This document shows, piece by piece, positions 36,320 to 45,057 of a stretch of 64,000 nt of DNA. The stretch is taken from the NCBI GenBank assembly GCA_964502735.1, contig CAZCYD010000001.1, positions 1-64,000 on the forward strand, in the 5' to 3' direction. How positions within the stretch are numbered: position 1 is the first letter of the stretch; every line of letters starts with the position of its first letter. The notes beneath the pieces are model-generated. The model searched no databases and was not told the origin of the DNA. It worked only from the letters and a program-made list of their open reading frames with translations. The position numbers and the translations under genes are program-made. This DNA is from JACKAN01 sp964502735. Lineage in GTDB: Bacteria; Bdellovibrionota; Bdellovibrionia; Bdellovibrionales; UBA1609.

Positions 36320-37666
36320 ATGAAAACAAATATTCAAACAAAGCTTGGGATGCTCGGCCTACTCGGTGTCCTGGCCTTGAACTCCTCGTTTTGGCGGGGA
36401 CAACAAATCTTTGAGAGTGGCGATTTTGCATCTAGGTCTAGAGGAGGCAATGCCTTTGAAAGATGTATTCGAGATGCAACGAACAAACCTCACTATAGTG
36501 AGGAGCTGCTAAAATGTGAAGATCGAGATCGAGGCCTTACCGTCACTGTAAACTTGAGAGACACAACCCGCCCTAAAGACAGCCGTCACAATGCTCACAG
36601 AACTTCTCGTGGCGGGAGCGTATTAGAAAGACTGGGCCATAGCACAACATCTGATACAACAGCACAGCCACCCGCTAGCCAAGAACAAGTCAGATCTGCT
36701 ATCGCAAAAATAACCGTAGCGAAAACAACTGTGAGAGGATGCAACAACTGTGAGAAAAAAACTAGATCCGAAGAGCTTTTTAGAGACATTGAGGGTGGGA
36801 ATCGACAAGATTTTTCCGATGATCCAGAGGTCTTTGCAGGGCAGCTAATTGATCAAGTTAAGGATCTTTCTGAGGCTATTGATGAGGATTTAAAAGAATA
36901 CAACCGAGAAAAACGTAGAGAAGAAAAAATTGCAAGAGAGTGGAAGCTTTGTAAAAAAGATGAAAAAGGATACGAGTTTGAAGATGAAAGCGATTTAAAC
37001 TCTTGCTTCATGGAACAATTGGCCAACTTAAAAGGACGAGATCTACAAAACTTTATTAACACCCGATATTTCCCTCACCTTATGAATATGGCTTTTACAA
37101 ACCCTGAAGTTGCTAGCGAATTGCGCGGCTTTTTGGCTGACAATGCTGATCGGGGTGGAGCAAATGGAGCCCTATTAAAAGCCTCCCTAGCTAACTTTGA
37201 CTCATTCAGCAAAGACTTTTCACAACGTCAAAGAGCTATACGTGATGTTCACCAAGCGGCAAGAACATTACCATCCGCAGAGTTGCAAGAAAGCTTCATC
37301 AACACTGAACTTAAAAAAATCAATCAAACTTTTAGCAACTATGCCTCTCAAAGGATGGGGCACGAAGCTAGCCTAAACCCAGCATTGGCCCCTCAGTTTG
37401 AGCTTATTGACAGAACTCTAACTACTGGTCGTCCTCCACAAAGTTTGTGGGCCGATTTGGGTAGCGTCAGTGGGCCTTCCTATTCTAGCTTTAGTGAGGA
37501 TATCGCTCGCAGATCTTTGGGTTTAGAAGATCTGCGCCATAGAATTTTAGATGTCTATCCCGAATACTCTCGAACATCAGGTTCTTCATCAGTTCCTTCT
37601 CGTGCAGTTAGCCTCGATAGAACGGCAGGTAACATTAATAGCTTACTTAGACAATCTCGTCGATAA
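36320..37666 (+). CDS. exported hypothetical protein
   Basis: 448 residues. The N-terminus (MKTNIQTKLGMLGLLGVLALNSSFW) is signal-like. A polar mature protein follows, with repeated helices, a CNNC pair (RGCNNCEKKTRSEELF) and a strongly charged helix (DLKEYNREKRREEKIAREWKLCKKDEKG). The ATG follows AAGGAGAGG. No family recognised. It ends 31 bases before a strong rho-independent terminator and probably forms its own unit. Confidence 0.65.
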   Translation: MKTNIQTKLGMLGLLGVLALNSSFWRGQQIFESGDFASRSRGGNAFERCIRDATNKPHYSEELLKCEDRDRGLTVTVNLRDTTRPKDSRHNAHRTSRGGSVLERLGHSTTSDTTAQPPASQEQVRSAIAKITVAKTTVRGCNNCEKKTRSEELFRDIEGGNRQDFSDDPEVFAGQLIDQVKDLSEAIDEDLKEYNREKRREEKIAREWKLCKKDEKGYEFEDESDLNSCFMEQLANLKGRDLQNFINTRYFPHLMNMAFTNPEVASELRGFLADNADRGGANGALLKASLANFDSFSKDFSQRQRAIRDVHQAARTLPSAELQESFINTELKKINQTFSNYASQRMGHEASLNPALAPQFELIDRTLTTGRPPQSLWADLGSVSGPSYSSFSEDIARRSLGLEDLRHRILDVYPEYSRTSGSSSVPSRAVSLDRTAGNINSLLRQSRR

Positions 37667-37697
37667 TTAGAAATTGAAACCCACTTCATTGTACCTC

Positions 37698-37733
37698 GAG
37701 GAACCAAAGTTATGGCTTTGGTTCCTCTTTTTT
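37698..37733 (+). terminator. rho-independent terminator
   Basis: GAGGAACCAAAG (37698-37709) and CTTTGGTTCCTC (37716-37727) form a perfect 12-bp stem with loop TTATGG, followed by six T. It ends the exported-protein gene on the plus strand. The same stem codes the last residues (EEPKP) and stop of the convergent minus-strand gene. Confidence 0.9.
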
Positions 37734-38549
37734 ATCTTCGCCCATGAACTCTTTAGCTTTTTGACTTCCACCCTCAATAACTTCAGAGGTTGTTTGAAGG
37801 GTTCCTTGAATTACCTTACCAGACGTTTCAACAGTGCCTTTAATAACATTTCCTGTAAATTCGGCCGTTCCTTTAACTAATTTGCCTGCAACTCCCATGG
37901 CCTCTAATTTTTGAGCAAAGTAATCTACAAATTTGTCAAACTTAAGTGAGAAACTTACAAAGCTCTGAGACCATAGTTGATCCCCACCTCCAACTCGAAA
38001 TTCAAACTTGAGATCTAGACGTTCGTGAACAGCTGTTGTAAATCCGTAGCCAATTCCATAGGCAAATTCTGAACGATCCCTTTCTTCATCACGATGGTTC
38101 ATAGCCCCCAATAAGATTCTTGCGTGAGGCACGAAACTTTTACTTAGATCAGTAAATTGCCAACGCAAACTACTAAATAGAACTCCGTTAGTAAAACCTG
38201 AGTGGCCTCCCGATCCTCCAATAAAGTCAGCATACTGCTGACAAGTCTGACTTGGAGAGAACATACATGGGCCTAAATGAAAACCTAAACTCCCACCTAT
38301 CCAATATAAATTGCTAGCCTCCCACATAGAGCCCAATTCAAAGTTGTATTCAATTTTTTCAGGAATATAAGGATAAAATTTTGTCCACCGTTTTGTCAGC
38401 TGCGAGTACCTAGGGTTTTCCGCCTGTTGCTTTTCGGAAGGCACAGAAGCCTCTTCGAGATTTTGAGAGTAAACATCATATACAAAAGTAATTATAACTA
38501 GAAAAAAAACCCAGGAGGTTTTCACCCCCTGGGCCCTGCCCGCTACCAT
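37710..38549 (-). CDS. predicted outer-membrane or periplasmic protein with helical-repeat tail
   Basis: 279 residues if ATG 38549 is used; ATG 38585 (12 codons longer) and GTG 38525 are alternatives. A signal peptide (VKTSWVFFLVIITFVYDVYS) precedes beta-strand-like sequence (YNFELGSMWEASNLYWIGGSLGFHLGP...HARILLGAMNH). A tail of 11-residue helical repeats follows (GTAEFTGNVIKGTVETSGKVIQGTLQTTSEVIEG), then a Lys/Glu-rich end. No family recognised. The start region overlaps a strong terminator of the upstream gene, so expression may depend on readthrough or its own promoter. Confidence 0.6.
   Translation of the reverse strand: MVAGRAQGVKTSWVFFLVIITFVYDVYSQNLEEASVPSEKQQAENPRYSQLTKRWTKFYPYIPEKIEYNFELGSMWEASNLYWIGGSLGFHLGPCMFSPSQTCQQYADFIGGSGGHSGFTNGVLFSSLRWQFTDLSKSFVPHARILLGAMNHRDEERDRSEFAYGIGYGFTTAVHERLDLKFEFRVGGGDQLWSQSFVSFSLKFDKFVDYFAQKLEAMGVAGKLVKGTAEFTGNVIKGTVETSGKVIQGTLQTTSEVIEGGSQKAKEFMGEDKKEEPKP
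38502..38533 (-). terminator. rho-independent terminator inside next gene's signal-peptide region
   Basis: On the minus strand a 10-bp stem (38524-38533 with 38510-38519, one G-T pair) closed by GAAA is followed by eight T (38509-38502). It lies 52 bases past the stop of the porin-like gene and inside the coding start of the following gene. Confidence 0.85.
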
Positions 38550-38585
38550 CAATGATGAATCCCAAGGTGCAAAACAAGATGCCAT

Positions 38586-40037
38586 CTAGAAGCTAATAGC
38601 GGCTTTACTTACAAATCCATAAGCCATATCTGTACTAAAGTTATTCATAGAGCCCCCCTTAAAAGCAGCTCCTGGGAATAGCATACCTATTTGGTTGACC
38701 CAACTCAACCTTTTGTTGGGACGAAAGTTAAAAGCGAAATCAAACTCATACCCCAATGAGTTGTCGGTATCTCCCCCTGGAATAGGATCCGTCTGCAACC
38801 AAGCCATTGTTACTTGCGCTTGCAACATCCATTTTTCATTCCACTTATAACTCACACTGGGAGCCACGTAATAGACATTTGATAAAGCCTCTATATCCGG
38901 CTGATTATGAGTCAAAATTGAATTGTCAGCATTTTGAGTTCCGACAAGTTCTGTTCTTAAAAAATTCTTTTTTCCAAGTGTGTGATTAAATAATAAAAAG
39001 GCAACATCATAATTGCGATCAAATATAAATCCCTCAAATTTATTGGTGGTATCAGGATTATCCCCGGTAGCAAACCCTGTTTTTAAACCAAAACTATATT
39101 TTGAATTATCTGGGCGATAGTCGAGTTCGGCAGCAAGCCCATAACCACTCATAGTGACCTCTTCACCCTGAGCGGTGACTACGCCGAGGTTTCCTTCTTG
39201 CCAACTGGCCTCAACACCAAATCTAAAAACTCTTGTTTCTTTCACCCCGTACAAACTGTAGCTACGTGTACTCAACCGGCCTTTCCTAGCTCCTGGCCCA
39301 CCCACAAAAAAATCATTTCCTAATTCAGGAATATCATTTCCACTATTAGCTGAACGCCCTTGATAGAAAAAACCCATCTCAACGCCGGATTCCAAGTTTT
39401 CGTACTGAAGCTGAACCATCATATCCGTGACATCGTCATTCTTTTCCAAATTCAGGCCCTCAGAGGCCTTACCATACATGGGTAAAATAAATAAATTCCC
39501 CATAACAATCTTATAGCCAATGATGTCCCGATTATCCATCCAATGATCAAATTCACCATTCCCGGCATTGTGAACCATTCCCAATCCAAATTGGAGTGGA
39601 ACTCTTCCAACAACTAGAGCTCCAAACTCTTGAATTATAGTAAGATACAACTCCGTGACTTGTAAGGTTTCGGGCCTTTGAGAAGACGAAGCCACATTGC
39701 TATCGTGCACACTAGATGGGGCACCCGTTCCCACTCCTGAGCCCCAAACAGCACCAAGTTGATTGCTCGGCATATTAGATAAACCATAATTAAATAAATC
39801 AAAACGAGAACGTATTGTTATGCCGTCAGCAGCTTCAATTCGAGGCCGCAAAATAAGGTGATGCAAGCCGTAAGCCTTTTCTCTTTTAGAGCTATCCAAA
39901 CTTGAATTTCTGATGTCATAAGCTTCAGCTCTATATGTACCTGACCATTGAAAATCCCCAGCAAACCCATAGAAGCCTGTTAAAGATGTAAACAAAAAAC
40001 AAGATAAAGATAAAATCGAAATGTTATTCTTAATCAT
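38586..40037 (-). CDS. outer-membrane beta-barrel porin-like protein
   Basis: 483 residues from ATG 40037 (AAGGT upstream). A signal peptide (MIKNNISILSLSCFLFTSLTGFYGFAG) is followed by DFQWSGTYRAEAYDIRNSSLDSS and a long series of alternating strands (LTIIQEFGALVVGRVPLQFGLGMVHNAG, SYSLYGVKETRVFRFGVEASW), ending GFVSKAAISF with a C-terminal Phe. This resembles alginate-export or porin-type barrels. The transported substrate is unknown. Terminated at 38502-38533. Confidence 0.75.
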   Translation of the reverse strand: MIKNNISILSLSCFLFTSLTGFYGFAGDFQWSGTYRAEAYDIRNSSLDSSKREKAYGLHHLILRPRIEAADGITIRSRFDLFNYGLSNMPSNQLGAVWGSGVGTGAPSSVHDSNVASSSQRPETLQVTELYLTIIQEFGALVVGRVPLQFGLGMVHNAGNGEFDHWMDNRDIIGYKIVMGNLFILPMYGKASEGLNLEKNDDVTDMMVQLQYENLESGVEMGFFYQGRSANSGNDIPELGNDFFVGGPGARKGRLSTRSYSLYGVKETRVFRFGVEASWQEGNLGVVTAQGEEVTMSGYGLAAELDYRPDNSKYSFGLKTGFATGDNPDTTNKFEGFIFDRNYDVAFLLFNHTLGKKNFLRTELVGTQNADNSILTHNQPDIEALSNVYYVAPSVSYKWNEKWMLQAQVTMAWLQTDPIPGGDTDNSLGYEFDFAFNFRPNKRLSWVNQIGMLFPGAAFKGGSMNNFSTDMAYGFVSKAAISF

Positions 40038-40151
40038 AGCATCGCACCTTAAAACCTTTAAGGGGCAGCCCCACAACCACCCCGAATAAATTAAAAACTT
40101 TGTTAATAGAGATTACAATATAATAAACGTAAAATAGCGCGCTGGCTCTGA

Positions 40152-40826
40152 TTATTCAACAATTCCAAAAACGTCCTGTTCACGCAATATTAGCAAATCC
40201 TGGTCTTCAATATTTACCTTAGAGGCTGCATATTCACTGAATAAGATTTTGTCTCCTACTTTTACATCCATGGGCTGAATTCGCCCTTTTTTATCTTGAT
40301 GACCTCTTCCTACAGCCAGAACCTCTCCTCTGTCTTGTGCCGAAGCCACTGAGCTGTCAGGAATATAAATCCCCCCAGATGTCTTATTGCTTTTCCCAAT
40401 CAACTTCACAACTAAACGATCATCCAGAGGTGTGAATAGAGTTTGTAATGAACCGCTGAGTTTTTTAGATATTAATTTTTTAGATGTTGCAGTTAAATTG
40501 TTTTTTTCTGGAGCATTCTTTTTGACGACTCCCCCTTTTTTTGGTGCAACTGTCCTTTGAACATTTTTTTTGACGGACGTCTTCTTAGCTAAAGTCCTCT
40601 CTTTTTTCTTAGCAGTTTTTTTCTTAACGTTTTTTGTTTGAGTTGCCTTTTTCTTTGCAACTTTTTTAGTAGCTGCTTTAGCTCGCAAGGGCGTCTTCTT
40701 TATACTCTTTTTTGTTTTTTGCTTTGATTGTAATTTAGACTTTTTTTTAAGCTGTGACTGTGCTTTTGATTTTGCTCCAGACTTCTTCACTACTGTCTTA
40801 GATTTTACTTTTTTCTTAGTTGCCAC
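40152..40826 (-). CDS. GroES (Cpn10)-domain protein with Lys-rich histone-H1-like N-terminus
   Basis: 224 residues from GTG at 40826; an ATG seven codons earlier is also possible. The first about 120 residues are Lys/Ala/Thr-rich (TKKKVKSKTVVKKSGAKSK, TKKVAKKKATQTKNVKKK), like bacterial histone-H1/AlgP tails. The last about 95 residues are a GroES fold: TPLDDRLVVKL, TSGGIYIPDSSVASAQDRGEVLAVGRG, VKVGDKILFSEYAASKVNIEDQDLLILREQDVFGIVE. In the mobile loop the usual I-V-L is replaced by IYIP. No groEL is next to it. A nucleic-acid-binding or specialised chaperonin role is inferred. It overlaps the DUF507 gene by 11 bases. Confidence 0.85.
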   Translation of the reverse strand: MATKKKVKSKTVVKKSGAKSKAQSQLKKKSKLQSKQKTKKSIKKTPLRAKAATKKVAKKKATQTKNVKKKTAKKKERTLAKKTSVKKNVQRTVAPKKGGVVKKNAPEKNNLTATSKKLISKKLSGSLQTLFTPLDDRLVVKLIGKSNKTSGGIYIPDSSVASAQDRGEVLAVGRGHQDKKGRIQPMDVKVGDKILFSEYAASKVNIEDQDLLILREQDVFGIVE

Positions 40827-41085
40827 GACGTTGTGTCTCCTCTTCATAATATTTGCTATACATTACATCCCACTCTGGACTTCCCTCAACAACATTCCTC
40901 TTCAGAGATGCCACCTTGGCCCTAGCCTTTCTATCGACATCTCTCATTTCCTCGCCAAACTTTGTCGCGGCTCTCTTGGCTATTCTCATAGCCATATCGT
41001 CATCAACAAAGTCCACCATGTCGTCTTTCCAAATTCCGTTAATAATAATTGAAGCCAAATGACTAAGTCTATCATCAGAAATCAC
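40816..41085 (-). CDS. DUF507 family protein (second copy)
   Basis: 89 residues. It reads DDRLSHLASIIINGIWKDDMVDFVDDDMAMRIAKRAATKFGEEMRDVDRKARAKVASLKRNVVEGSPEWDVMYSKYYEEETQRRGN, a close match to the DUF507 pattern. The fold is helical and the role is unknown. It overlaps the preceding DUF507 gene by 4 bases and the GroES-like gene by 11, so all three are one transcript. Confidence 0.88.
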   Translation of the reverse strand: MISDDRLSHLASIIINGIWKDDMVDFVDDDMAMRIAKRAATKFGEEMRDVDRKARAKVASLKRNVVEGSPEWDVMYSKYYEEETQRRGN

Positions 41086-41360
41086 AACACAATCCCCTTT
41101 TGCTGCGCGAGCTTCTTTTTTAGTAGCGGAAACATTTTAAACCTCTGGAAAGAACCTGGATTTTGCCTTTCTAGGTCGTCTAGCATTTTGTTGACTTCTT
41201 CGTCCAAGAGCCTTTCTCTGTTGAAGTCGCCGACGACAATTTCTAGCGCTCTTGCGCTCACCCTATCTTCTTTTGCCTTAAACTGAATGAGGTTTTGATC
41301 CTTTAAATCTTTCAGAATCATATTGACTAATCTCTGTAAAACTTTATCACTGGGTCTCAT
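41082..41360 (-). CDS. DUF507 family protein (first copy)
   Basis: 92 residues, related in layout to the next gene: VLQRLVNMILKDLKDQNLIQFK, then RALEIVVGDFNRERLLDEEVNKMLDDLERQNPGSFQRFKMFPLLKKKLAQQKGIVL. Tandem DUF507 genes suggest a duplicated pair that may form a heterodimer. It starts 55 bases from the divergent penicillin-binding protein gene; the two may share a control region. Confidence 0.85.
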   Translation of the reverse strand: MRPSDKVLQRLVNMILKDLKDQNLIQFKAKEDRVSARALEIVVGDFNRERLLDEEVNKMLDDLERQNPGSFQRFKMFPLLKKKLAQQKGIVL

Positions 41361-41415
41361 ATGTTACTCCAGTTTAGAATAAACGGAATAGGTTAAGAAA
41401 AGTCAAGGACAGCGA

Positions 41416-43734
41416 GTGCTGAGTAGAAGATTTTTAAGTTCAATTTTATTTAATTTAAAAAACCCAAAAAAAGTTTTACTTTCTTTTCTTTTTGCATTGA
41501 CGCTAACTATCATTGCCATGGGGGTTTGGTGGAAAAGCTTAGAGAATGAAATTGTCCAAAGGCTTTCTCAAGGGTGGTTTAAGGCCCCCATTGAATTCTA
41601 CACAAACAGTGAAAGTTTAAAAGTTGGCGAGGTTCATACAAAACAACACATTGAACTCAGCTTGATTAGACGTGGATTTCAGAAACAAAGCGGATCACGC
41701 TTAAGTCAAAAAACTTTCAGTTGGTGGACTCAAGAGGTCTGTCAAATGAATATGAGCGAAAAACTAGCTACAGATACGACTTATTGTCTCGCCATGCGAG
41801 GAGAGCGCTCTAATAAGGACTTGAACGAAAACCTAAAGCTTATTGCGTTTAACCCCGAAGCTAGAATTGTTCAGGTTTTAAGCGGCGAACCACTCAAGAC
41901 ACAAGAGTCTATTCGCTTAGCCCCCTTTCTCTTTGCTCAATATTACGGAAAGACTCCCATCCTCCGGCAAGTTCTCAATTTAACAGATATTCCCTTATTT
42001 TGTTCGCAAGCGGTTACAGCTATTGAAGATCAAGGCTTTTTGGAGCACCGTGGATTTAACCCTACAAGCTTTATTCGTGCCGCCCTGAGCAATCTCGCCT
42101 CTGGCTATTATGCTCAAGGAGGGAGCACCATTACTCAACAACTCGTAAAAAACTACTTTCTAACCCCTGAAAAAACCATATACAGAAAACTGAAAGAAAT
42201 CATTATGGCTCTTATCTTGGAGGCAAAATTTGAAAAGGAGCAAATTTTAGAGAATTATTTGAATGTCATTTATATGGGACAAAATGGCCCCTTTGAGGTC
42301 AGAGGGTTTGGAGCGGCCTCCAAGCACTATCTTAACAAGAATCTTTCTCATCTCAATCTTTCTGAATGCGCCCTTCTTGCGGCCATTCTCAATAATCCAG
42401 GAAGATATAACCCTTTTCATCACCCAGACAGAGCTCAACAGAGAAGATCCAAAGTTTTAAAGCACATGTTAAATTTAAAGATGATTGATGATAATCAATT
42501 TCAACAAGCTAATTTAATTTCCCTTCCAAAAAAAGAACACAGAGTCAGCACAACTCCGGCTCCCTACTTTGTAGAGTTTATTTACAAGCAACTTGAACAA
42601 TTAAATTTCTTACCTTCTTTTGAAGAGTCGGGCTTGCGAGTGTACACCTCATTGCACCTCGACAGACAGGATCTGGCACAAAAAAAGGTCAAAGAAACGG
42701 TAGAAGCTTTGAGTTCCCGATACCCTAAGAGTTCTGAAAACAACAAGAACTCACTACAAGGACTTATTATTCATGTTGACATTGAAAGCGCTGAAGTTCT
42801 CGCCTTAGTGGGGGGTAAAAACTTTTCTTTGAGCCAATTTAATCGTGCAACAGAAAGTCGCCGCCAAGTCGGCTCTGTGTTCAAACCCTTAGTTTATTTG
42901 GCAGCCCTTGAAAGTCTTTCCCCCACGGGACAGCCCTACTCCCCCTTAACATTGATTCCTGATATTAAGTTTACCTATACCTATGAAGGACAAAGTTGGA
43001 GTCCTCAAAATTACGACAAAAAATTCTATGGAGAGGTTCCCCTATATTACGCTCTTAAAAATAGTCTAAATGTAGCTACTGCTAAACTGGGTCTTGATAT
43101 TGGATTAACCACGATTATTGATTTAGCCCGGCGGCTGGGGGCAAACTCTGAACTGCGCCCACTGCCCTCCTTGTCGCTTGGAGCTTTTGAGATGACCCCC
43201 TTTGAAGTGGCAAAAATATTTACGAATATTGCTCGCATGGGCAATTCCACCAACCTAGTAACCATAAAATCAATTACAAGTCTCGACGAAAAAAAAATTT
43301 ATACACCGCCTTTAGATAACGAAACGACGGTGGCCCCTGAAAATGCCGCTAAGCTCATAAGTATGATGAAACAAACTTTCCTTTCGGGAACTGCAAAATC
43401 GTCTAAAAAATATGGCTTCTACCACACAGCTGCTGGAAAAACAGGAACGACTTCCGACACAAAAGACTCGTGGTTTATTGGTTTTACCCCAAATGATTTA
43501 GTGCTCACTTGGATCGGTAATGACGATAACCTTCCGACACAGCTTACTGGCGCAAGCGGTGCACTGCCACTTTGGCTCAACTATATGAACGTAGTAAAGA
43601 ATCGGATTGATCAGAATAAAGATTTTTCATGGCCGAACGGACTAAAACATAAAACAATAAATAAAGAAACTCTCCGAGAGACCCTCACCGACCCTAGCGA
43701 GGAAGACCTGATAGAATTTGAATTAATGTTGTGA
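41416..43734 (+). CDS. class A penicillin-binding protein (PBP1-type)
   Basis: 772 residues from GTG with AAGGA upstream. One N-terminal membrane helix (FLFALTLTIIAMGVWW) and a UB2H-like region (PIEFYTNSESLKVGE...LIRRGF) are followed by glycosyltransferase GT51 motifs AIEDQGFLEHRG, GGSTITQQLVKNYFL, KEIIMALILEAKFEKEQILENYLN and RGFGAASKHYLNK. The transpeptidase has SVFK (S-x-x-K), SLN in KNSLNVATAKLG and KTGTTSDTKDSWFIG. It polymerises and cross-links peptidoglycan. The order and UB2H-like part favour the PBP1B group. Confidence 0.93.
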   Translation: MLSRRFLSSILFNLKNPKKVLLSFLFALTLTIIAMGVWWKSLENEIVQRLSQGWFKAPIEFYTNSESLKVGEVHTKQHIELSLIRRGFQKQSGSRLSQKTFSWWTQEVCQMNMSEKLATDTTYCLAMRGERSNKDLNENLKLIAFNPEARIVQVLSGEPLKTQESIRLAPFLFAQYYGKTPILRQVLNLTDIPLFCSQAVTAIEDQGFLEHRGFNPTSFIRAALSNLASGYYAQGGSTITQQLVKNYFLTPEKTIYRKLKEIIMALILEAKFEKEQILENYLNVIYMGQNGPFEVRGFGAASKHYLNKNLSHLNLSECALLAAILNNPGRYNPFHHPDRAQQRRSKVLKHMLNLKMIDDNQFQQANLISLPKKEHRVSTTPAPYFVEFIYKQLEQLNFLPSFEESGLRVYTSLHLDRQDLAQKKVKETVEALSSRYPKSSENNKNSLQGLIIHVDIESAEVLALVGGKNFSLSQFNRATESRRQVGSVFKPLVYLAALESLSPTGQPYSPLTLIPDIKFTYTYEGQSWSPQNYDKKFYGEVPLYYALKNSLNVATAKLGLDIGLTTIIDLARRLGANSELRPLPSLSLGAFEMTPFEVAKIFTNIARMGNSTNLVTIKSITSLDEKKIYTPPLDNETTVAPENAAKLISMMKQTFLSGTAKSSKKYGFYHTAAGKTGTTSDTKDSWFIGFTPNDLVLTWIGNDDNLPTQLTGASGALPLWLNYMNVVKNRIDQNKDFSWPNGLKHKTINKETLRETLTDPSEEDLIEFELML

Positions 43735-43762
43735 ACTCGGCTTGAGTACCAACAATTTGAGC

Positions 43763-44446
43763 CTAGTAAAGTAAGTGAACTTGACAGCTATGTTTTTGAA
43801 CCACAGTTGGTGGAATATTGGTTTTGAACTTTATTTTACCATTGAGCCTAGAAATGAGTAGGGGATTCCACTGGTTTGTGTGAGTAGCATGATAGTCTTG
43901 CTCGAGATAAGCAATTTGTGAAATCAAATCAATTGTGAGATGATAAACAACTTTTTTATCCTGCCGGATCCCAATACCTCCTATAGCCGTATGTGCGCTT
44001 TCAGCTTCACTAAACACCATTCTTAAACGTGGGTTCTCGTTTCGATTTGGATCCCAAATCACTTGTTCTATAACGAAATCCAGCTCCCCCATGTCCCTAC
44101 CTTCCAAAGAGTACTGCACTCGCAATCTATTATTTTCTACATCTAAATCTATGATTCTCAATTTATCATAGCCAAATTCCTGTCTCGTCGGTTTTTTTAT
44201 GGTGCAAAATAGTGAGGGACTACTAAAACACTCTCTGTGGGGAGTAAAGTCGTAAGCAGAAACAAAAGAAAAATATGTTGAAATTTGCTCACTATCTAGG
44301 GCTCTCGGCCCCTTGGCATTGGCTGAGGTTACAACCAGAACTCCCAAGAGAAGTAGTGTCATTACCTTGCCTTTTGTTGTAGCAAATACCCCTGTCGCCA
44401 TTGCTCTTTTTTTTGTTCCTTCTTTGACGAATTCAAGCAGAATCAT
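43763..44446 (-). CDS. exported hypothetical protein
   Basis: 227 residues from ATG at 44446, which follows GGGAGGAG; an upstream in-frame ATG lies in a 15-bp repeat and would add RDRNLRDRN repeats that look artefactual. A hydrophobic segment (MTLLLLGVLVVTSANA) acts as signal or anchor, after a 28-residue basic cytosolic part. The mature part is beta-rich (RLRVQYSLEGRDMGELDFVIEQV). No family recognised. Converges with the PBP gene, 28 bases apart. Confidence 0.65.
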   Translation of the reverse strand: MILLEFVKEGTKKRAMATGVFATTKGKVMTLLLLGVLVVTSANAKGPRALDSEQISTYFSFVSAYDFTPHRECFSSPSLFCTIKKPTRQEFGYDKLRIIDLDVENNRLRVQYSLEGRDMGELDFVIEQVIWDPNRNENPRLRMVFSEAESAHTAIGGIGIRQDKKVVYHLTIDLISQIAYLEQDYHATHTNQWNPLLISRLNGKIKFKTNIPPTVVQKHSCQVHLLY

Positions 44447-44917
44447 TAGCTCCTCCCTATCTCTCAGGTTCCTATCTCTCAGGTTCCTATCTCTCAAAAG
44501 TCACAAGCTCCTTCTCGTCTCCATAAAAATCCTTCTTGGTTTCGTACAGCAGACCTCTTTTGGAACCACTTACTAAATTTTACAAATATATTCAATTATT
44601 TGCCCTACGATTGAAGTTTTTATCTAAGCTCCCCCTTCTATCTCTATGTGATATGAAAGCTTGAGTTGCCAATTGAATAACTCAAATTCGAGATTCAAAC
44701 TACTCCCTCACACTAACAAGAACTGGCAATCTAAAGCTTGCCTCCCAATTATTAACTTAAAGTTAACAAGATCACCCCAACTTAACGAGTCTCCTAGAAA
44801 TTTCCTTGTAATATACCCCCTTCTAAAAAGTGGAGAGAGACGTAGAACCTTGTAACTTAATGAAAAGAGTTAATAAAAAGCAAAAGTAAAACAAAAGTAA
44901 AACAAAATAAGTCACTT
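44447..44917. other. intergenic region left of the insertion sequence
   Basis: It contains three copies of a 15-bp unit built on CTCTCAGGTTCCTAT (about 44457-44500), a copy of AAAAGTAAAAC repeated twice near 44882-44904, and the left target duplication at 44906-44917. No coding frame with a ribosome site is evident. Confidence 0.55.
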
Positions 44918-44994
44918 AATGCCGTTTAGTTAAGGCGGCGTAGTAATTTTTGACAATCATGAATTTTCTGCAAAAATGAGTAGGTAGAAATAAA

Positions 44995-45033
44995 AAAAGG
45001 TTCCCGAGCTTTTTGTGAATCGAGGAACCTTTT
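44995..45033. terminator. hairpin inside the IS left end
   Basis: AAAAGGTTCC (44995-45004) pairs with GGAACCTTTT (45024-45033), and CGA/TCG extend the stem. On the minus strand seven T follow. It would stop transcription into or out of the element, as in other IS families. Confidence 0.7.
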
Positions 45034-45057
45034 AAAAATAACAAAAAAGGAGTCAAA

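Noticed and set aside
43763..44497. Start of the exported protein within the 15-bp repeats (RDRNLRDRN)
   Set aside because: GGGAGGAG places the start at 44446; the repeated residues reflect a leader repeat.
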